Assembly: GCA_037721555.1 (NCBI GenBank)
Contig: JBBJOI010000001.1
Location: 124,001 to 188,000, forward strand
Direction: 5' to 3'
Length of the DNA: 64,000 nucleotides
Source: Gaiellasilicea sp037721555
GTDB lineage: Bacteria; Actinomycetota; Thermoleophilia; Gaiellales; Gaiellaceae
How positions within the stretch are numbered: the first letter of the stretch is position 1; the number at the start of each line of letters is the position of its first letter. The notes under the pieces were generated by a model. That model was not told the origin of the DNA and did no database searches. It was given only the letters and a program-made list of their open reading frames with translations. The position numbers and the translations under genes are program-made. Positions 59,794 through 64,000 of the stretch are shown piece after piece.

Positions 59794-60614
59794 CGCCGAC
59801 CCTCCACGACGCGGTCGCGGCCGGCCAGGTCGTTCGTGACGACGATCTTCCCGTAGCCGAGCCCGGCAAGGAGACTCGCGCTGCGTCGCGACTGGCCGCT
59901 GCCCACTTCGAGGACGACCGCCCCACCGCTGCGCAGCACTCCTCGCGCATGGGTGGCGATCGTCTCAAACGCTCCCTCACCGACGAGCGCCATGTGCGGC
60001 TCGTAGTCCCGAACGTCCGGCATCAGCGCCTGGAGGTCTGCGGGGTCGACGTAGGGCGGGTTCGAGACGACGAGATCGTAAGGTCCGCCCGGAAGGCTGT
60101 CGCGGAAATCGTGCTCGACGAGCTCGACCTCCAGCTCCGTCAGCCGCACATTCTCACGGGCGAGTTGAAGAGCCTCGGCTGAGGCATCGATCCCGGTCAC
60201 CAATGCACCCGGGTGCTCGTCGCGGATCGCGAGAGCGATCGCGCCCGTGCCGGTGCCGACGTCGAGAACAGCGGGCGTCTCGAGGTCGCGTAGCAGCTCG
60301 AGGCAACGCCCGACCACGATCTCCGTTTCCGGTCGCGGGATCAGCGCGCGGCAATCGACGTTCAAGGTCAGCCGGCGAAAGCCCCATTCGCCGAGCAGGT
60401 ACGCGACGGGCTCGTGCCTCGCCCGGCGGGCGACGAGGCCGCGATAGGCGCTGAGCTCGTCCTCCGTCAGAGGCCTGTCGAATTGGGTGTAGAGCTCGAT
60501 CCGCGAGCGGCCGAGGGCGTGCGCCAGCAGCAGCTCGGCGTCGAGTCTGGCTGTCTCCGACGTCCGGCCGAGGTGCTCGGCGGCGCGGCGCAACACCTCG
60601 CCCGTGCTGATCAA
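59790..60614 (-). CDS. prmC: Release factor glutamine methyltransferase
   Basis: 274 residues. Methylates the GGQ glutamine of release factors, including that of prfA next door. SAM motif LDVGTGTGAIALA, catalytic NPPY at 185-188 and the N-terminal RF-binding helical domain are visible. Four bases separate it from the prfA stop. Confidence 0.94.
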   Translation of the reverse strand: MISTGEVLRRAAEHLGRTSETARLDAELLLAHALGRSRIELYTQFDRPLTEDELSAYRGLVARRARHEPVAYLLGEWGFRRLTLNVDCRALIPRPETEIVVGRCLELLRDLETPAVLDVGTGTGAIALAIRDEHPGALVTGIDASAEALQLARENVRLTELEVELVEHDFRDSLPGGPYDLVVSNPPYVDPADLQALMPDVRDYEPHMALVGEGAFETIATHARGVLRSGGAVVLEVGSGQSRRSASLLAGLGYGKIVVTNDLAGRDRVVEGRR

Positions 60615-60618
60615 GCCT

Positions 60619-61668
60619 CTAGGCAGTGGCCGCGGTTTCGAGCGCGCGCCGCTGATCCTCGGACTGCAGCGCGTCGGTGAACTCGTCGAGCCCGCCGGGC
60701 AGCACCTTCTCGAGGTTGAGGGTCACCTTGACGCGGTGGTCGGTGACCCGGCTGTCCGGATAGTTGTAGGTGCGGATCTTCTCTGCTCGCTCGCCCGAGC
60801 CGACCTGCAGCTTGCGCGTTGCGGACAGCTCTGCCTGCTGGCGCTCCCGCTCCGCCTCGTAGAGGCGCGCACGGAGGACGCGCATCGCCTTCGTCTTGTT
60901 CTGGAGCTGCGACTTCTCGTCCTGCATGGCGACGACGATGCCGGTCGGCAGATGGGTGATCCGGACGGCGGAATCGGTCGTGTTGACGCTCTGACCTCCG
61001 GGGCCCGTGGAGCGATAGACGTCGATCTTGAGATCGTTCTCGTGCATCTCGACGTCGATCTCCTCGACCTCGGGCATCACGGCGACCGTTGCGGTGGAGG
61101 TGTGGATCCGGCCCTGAGACTCCGTCTCGGGCACCCGCTGGACGCGATGGGTCCCTCCCTCGTACTTGAAGACGGAGTACGCGCCGTCACCCTTGACGGC
61201 AAAGACCACCTCCTTGAAGCCGCCGGTCTCGCTCTCGTTCGCCGTAAGGATCTCCGTCCTGTACCCGCGCCGCTCGGCGTAGCGATTGAGCATCTTGTAG
61301 ACGTCGCCCGCCCAGAGCGCCGCCTCGTCGCCGCCGACGCCGGATCGAACCTCCACGATCACGTCCTTGTCGTCGGCCGGGTCGCGCTCGACGAGGGACA
61401 GCTTCAGCTCCTCCTCGAGGCGGGCCACGTCCGCCTCGAGACCGGAGGCGAGTGAGGCGAGCTCGGCGTCGTCCCGGGCAGCCTCGAGATCGTCACGTGC
61501 CAGCTTCCACTCCTGCGCGAGCTTGTAGGCGCCCTCGAGCTCCTTCAGACGGCGGCCGACCTCCGCCGCCTCGCGATGGTCGTTGTAGACACTCGGGTCG
61601 GACATACGGTCGCGCACCTCGTCGTAGGAGCGCTCGAGATCGTCGATCAGCTGCTCGAAGCGGGCCAC
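60619..61668 (-). CDS. prfA: Peptide chain release factor 1
   Basis: 349 residues. GGQ at 224-226 (STGPGGQSVNTTDSAVR) triggers peptidyl-tRNA hydrolysis. The tripeptide PET at 180-182 is the PxT stop-codon reader of RF1 rather than the SPF of RF2. GTG 61668 has AGGAGG four bases upstream; the open frame runs further but is not coding. Confidence 0.96.
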   Translation of the reverse strand: MARFEQLIDDLERSYDEVRDRMSDPSVYNDHREAAEVGRRLKELEGAYKLAQEWKLARDDLEAARDDAELASLASGLEADVARLEEELKLSLVERDPADDKDVIVEVRSGVGGDEAALWAGDVYKMLNRYAERRGYRTEILTANESETGGFKEVVFAVKGDGAYSVFKYEGGTHRVQRVPETESQGRIHTSTATVAVMPEVEEIDVEMHENDLKIDVYRSTGPGGQSVNTTDSAVRITHLPTGIVVAMQDEKSQLQNKTKAMRVLRARLYEAERERQQAELSATRKLQVGSGERAEKIRTYNYPDSRVTDHRVKVTLNLEKVLPGGLDEFTDALQSEDQRRALETAATA

Positions 61669-61765
61669 GGTTCCTCCTGAGACATGCGACGATGCTAGCC
61701 AGGCGCGCCGTCCCCCGTAAAACGGCTCTGGACTGCCGCTCTCCGCCGATACCGCGACGAACGAA

Positions 61766-61780
61766 CAGGGACTGTCCCTG
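61766..61780. repeat. 15-bp palindrome upstream of REP-type transposase
   Basis: Arms CAGGGAC and GTCCCTG around one T, 92 bases before the transposase start. GGGACTGTCCC-type palindromes are frequently found beside IS200-like/REP transposase genes, so this may be a transposase recognition (REP-like) sequence. Only this copy was noticed in the window. The 203-base gap 61669-61871 holds nothing else recognised. Confidence 0.5.
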
Positions 61781-61871
61781 GACCGTCCCGCGGAGACGGG
61801 TGAGATGTGACGATTCAGCAACTCTTCTTCCACAGCGGGTGCGGCCGCTCGCACGGGAGTAGCGTGGTGAG

Positions 61872-62358
61872 GTGGCCCGAGTCCCCCGATGTGTGCTCCC
61901 CGACGGCGTGTACCACGTTACGGGACGGGGGGTCGACGGCTGCGGAATCTACCGAACTGAGGATGATCGACGGTACTTCCTTCGCCTCATGCTCGACGCG
62001 GTGCGCCGCTTCGGCTGGAGCTTGCACGCACTCTGCCTGATGGGCAACCACCTCCACCTCGTCTTCTGGAGCACACGCGCGGCCTTGTCCGCGGGCATGC
62101 ACGAGGTGAACGGACGTCACGCAGAGGTTCAATCTCCGGTACGGCCGCACCGGCCACCTCTTCGGCGACCGCTTCGGCTGTCGCGTCGTGGAGGACGAGC
62201 GGTACCTCGAGGATCTCTGCCGCTACGTCGAGGCGAACCCTATTCGAGCCGGCCTCTGCAAACTCGCCCACCGGTGGCCGTGGAGCTGGAGCCGCTACGG
62301 CAAAGCTAGTGCACAGTTACGGAAGTCTGTGGCAACTCTGAGGAGTGGCCAGGTCTGA
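61872..62358 (+). pseudogene. REP-associated tyrosine transposase (Y1_Tnp), frameshifted
   Basis: Y1-type HUH transposase family. The N-terminal part has VYHVTGRG and the HUH motif HLH in LMGNHLHLVFW. Near 62117-62127 the frame breaks. Reading on in the next frame gives FNLRYGRTGHLFGDRFGCR and the catalytic tyrosine in RYVEANPIRAGL, ending at TGA 62356-62358. As written, the first frame stops at 62309 and lacks the tyrosine. One extra base, or two missing, explains the break. The start is GTG 61872. No IS ends or target duplication were seen, consistent with a domesticated RAYT. Confidence 0.75.
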
Positions 62359-62399
62359 TCTGGCGGCGCACGGCGCCCGCGCGCGTGCCGGTAGCGAGT

Positions 62400-62416
62400 G
62401 CCGGGTGACGCCCGGC
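62400..62416. terminator. Small GC-rich hairpin after the transposase
   Basis: Arms GCCGGG and CCCGGC around TGACG, in the 103-base gap between the transposase and the convergent OsmC gene. It may act as a terminator or be a degenerate REP element. No T-run follows. Confidence 0.35.
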
Positions 62417-62461
62417 GCGGCTGGACCCCCGCAGAGCTCAATGGAATTGGCGAACGGTGCG

Positions 62462-62902
62462 CTAGACGTCCTCTAGCCGCACCACGAGCGTGATTTCGGG
62501 AACTCCTGCCAGAGCCTTCGAGACCGGGCAATCCGCCTTCGCGCCTTCCGCAGCCTCCCGGAAACCCGCCTCCTCGAGCCCGGGCACCGTTCCCCGCACC
62601 TCGAGCGCGATCTTCGTGATTCCGGTACCGGGCACGAAGGTGACGGCGGCGGCGGTCGCCAGTCGCTCGGGAGGTGTGCCTGCCTGGGCGAGGCCGTGCG
62701 CCAGCGCCATCGAGAAGCACGAGGCGTGGGCGGCCGCGATCAGCTCCTCTGGACTGGTCTTCCCTCCCGACTGCTCCTCCGAGCGCGCCGGCCAGCTCAC
62801 GTGTAGCGGCCCGAAGGCGCCCGAACCGACACGGTCGATCGTCCCCGATCCGCTCATCAGGTCGCCCTGCCACGTCACCTCGGCTCGGCGCTCGGTCGCC
62901 AT
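62462..62902 (-). CDS. OsmC/Ohr family peroxiredoxin-like protein, copy 1
   Basis: 146 residues. OsmC fold with both redox cysteines: SPEELIAAAHASCFSMAL and KADCPVSKAL. These proteins reduce organic hydroperoxides using lipoylated partners in Ohr/OsmC. ATG 62902 has GGGAGG upstream. It lies ten bases after a paralog on the same strand. Confidence 0.88.
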   Translation of the reverse strand: MATERRAEVTWQGDLMSGSGTIDRVGSGAFGPLHVSWPARSEEQSGGKTSPEELIAAAHASCFSMALAHGLAQAGTPPERLATAAAVTFVPGTGITKIALEVRGTVPGLEEAGFREAAEGAKADCPVSKALAGVPEITLVVRLEDV

Positions 62903-62912
62903 CTCCGCCTCC

Positions 62913-63362
62913 CTAGCTCGATTCCAGCTGTGCGCGGACGCGAACAGACGCACTCGCGCGCAGGAGCGCCGAGAACGGACAGCCCTCGTCCGCCGCCTCG
63001 GCCGCACAGGCGAATGCGTCTTCGTCGAGCCCCTCGACCCGGCAGGTCGCCTCGAGCTCGGAGGCAACGATCTGATGTCCCTTCCCCTCGACCTCATCCA
63101 TCGTGACCGTGCACGTAACGTCGAGCCGCTCGACCGTACCGCCGGCCCTCGCCGATTCACCCGCTAGAGAGGTCACGAAGCACGATGCATGTGCCGCCGC
63201 GAGCAGCTCTTCCGGGCTCGTCTTGCCCTCCGGCTCGCCGATGCGGCTCCCCAGCGTCACCGGCAGCTCGAACGCACCCGAGCTCGCCGCCGAAACGACG
63301 CCCGATCCACGCGAGAGACTCCCCGTCCAGGAGACCGATGCGTCCCGCGAGAGCCGCGGCAT
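62913..63362 (-). CDS. OsmC/Ohr family peroxiredoxin-like protein, copy 2
   Basis: 149 residues, clear paralog of the next gene (SPEELLAAAHASCFVTSLAG and DEGCPFSALL hold the two cysteines). MPRLSRDASVSWTGSLSRGS matches the first strands of the fold. ATG 63362 overlaps the stop of the DUF1385 gene by one base. The two OsmC copies diverge mainly in the middle, so they may have different substrates. Confidence 0.87.
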   Translation of the reverse strand: MPRLSRDASVSWTGSLSRGSGVVSAASSGAFELPVTLGSRIGEPEGKTSPEELLAAAHASCFVTSLAGESARAGGTVERLDVTCTVTMDEVEGKGHQIVASELEATCRVEGLDEDAFACAAEAADEGCPFSALLRASASVRVRAQLESS

Positions 63363-64000
63363 CAGGCCATCACCTCGACCTTGCGTTCCTCCCTCGTGAG
63401 CCCACCTTCGAGGCGCAGAACCTCCTGGAGCGCGCGGATCGAGACCTCGATCTGGTCGAGCGTCGGCTGCCGCGTCGTCAGGCGCTGGAGCCACATGCCC
63501 GGCGCGAGCAGCGTCATCAACACCTTGTTGCCCTGGTTTTTCCCGGCGAAGCGGATCAGCTCGTACGCGATCCCGGCGATCACGGGCAGCAGCAGGATCC
63601 GGCTCAGGATCAGCCAGTACCACGCCGGCTGGCCGACGAAGGCGAACACGAAGATGCCGATCACCATCACCCAGAGCAGGAAGGCCGTGCCGCAGCGCGG
63701 GTGGATCAGGCTGAACCTCTGCACGTTCGCGGGCGTCAGTTCCTCCCCGGCCTCGTACGCGTTGATCGCCTTGTGCTCGGCGGCGTGATACTGGAAGACC
63801 CGCCGCAAGTCCGGCAGGAGCGAGATCAGCAGCAGGTACCCCAGGAAGAGCGTCACGCGGATCACGCCTTCGATCACGACGAACGCGCCGGTGGTGTCGA
63901 TCGGCAGCCAACTCGTGATCAGCGCCGGCGTGACCTTGAACAGCATCAGCGCGAAACCGATCGCGATCGCGAACGAGAAGACGATCTGGCCGCGGGTGAT
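63362..64000 (-). CDS. DUF1385 (YqhQ-like) membrane protein, N-terminus cut by window edge
   Basis: At least 212 residues, frame still open at the right edge (GQIVFSFAIAIGFALMLFKV). Signature segments are FQYHAAEHKAINAYEAGEEL and FSLIHPRCGTAFLLWVMVIG, followed by three or more helices. Function is unknown. It often stands beside prfA in actinobacteria and Firmicutes, as here, with the OsmC pair and transposase in between. Confidence 0.85.
   Translation of the reverse strand: MTRGQIVFSFAIAIGFALMLFKVTPALITSWLPIDTTGAFVVIEGVIRVTLFLGYLLLISLLPDLRRVFQYHAAEHKAINAYEAGEELTPANVQRFSLIHPRCGTAFLLWVMVIGIFVFAFVGQPAWYWLILSRILLLPVIAGIAYELIRFAGKNQGNKVLMTLLAPGMWLQRLTTRQPTLDQIEVSIRALQEVLRLEGGLTREERKVEVMA

Noticed and set aside
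1..64000. tRNA or rRNA genes, CRISPR arrays, replication origin
   Set aside because: None was seen in the intergenic regions, which are short and without cloverleaf, repeat-spacer or DnaA-box patterns.

Overview
The window reads as a chromosomal segment of a high-GC Gram-positive bacterium, most likely an actinobacterium of the Thermoleophilia type (Gaiellales/Solirubrobacterales). That placement is inferred from the GC-rich codon use, frequent GTG and TTG starts, the LCP cell-wall ligase, the DUF4235/holin-X/DUF3618/YihY envelope cluster and the gene order around thrS-infC-rpmI-rplT, pheST and prfA-prmC-atp. No 16S or other decisive marker is present. No rRNA, tRNA or CRISPR array was seen.

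Region by region: 1-8.9 kb (minus strand) carries a 2-oxoacid dehydrogenase complex (E1 alpha, E1 beta, E2, E3) with a VOC and a GNAT gene between E2 and E3, then a small membrane protein, hisC and an LCP protein that leaves the window. 8.9-13.6 kb holds a duplicated-domain protein of unknown function, a PRC-barrel-like protein, argR, a cluster of five small envelope genes, a broken cupredoxin-like gene and a cyclic-nucleotide-binding protein. 13.6-25.3 kb is the thrS-infC-rpmI-rplT-trmH / pheS-pheT translation block, split by a plus-strand insert (two paralogous methyltransferases, LemA, DUF2207, two tiny ORFs). 25.3-33.7 kb has a second cyclic-nucleotide-binding protein, a CBS protein, ilvA, meaB, an MFS transporter and metH.

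33.9-34.4 kb is a small putative DNA-binding protein flanked by three copies of a near-identical palindrome. A ferredoxin-NADP-reductase-like gene and atpC-atpD follow. 37-50 kb contains an anti-sigma-like protein, a lipoprotein, a complete oligopeptide ABC transporter (oppABCDF) and a Bat-like cluster (MoxR, DUF58, two VWA proteins and helpers). 50.2-55.8 kb holds the rest of the F-type ATP synthase (atpI, B, E, F, H, A, G), so the ATP synthase genes are in two blocks about 13 kb apart. 56-64 kb is wecA-like, upp, glyA, tsaC, prmC, prfA, a frameshifted REP-type transposase, two OsmC paralogs and a DUF1385 gene cut by the right edge.

Functionally the window is mostly housekeeping: central carbon oxidation, ATP synthesis, tRNA charging, translation initiation and termination, and methionine, threonine/isoleucine, glycine and histidine metabolism. 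The less ordinary content is the palindrome-flanked regulator, the interrupted atp and translation operons, repeat units upstream of atp, and several genes whose start or frame looks damaged by single-base changes, which may be real or sequence errors.
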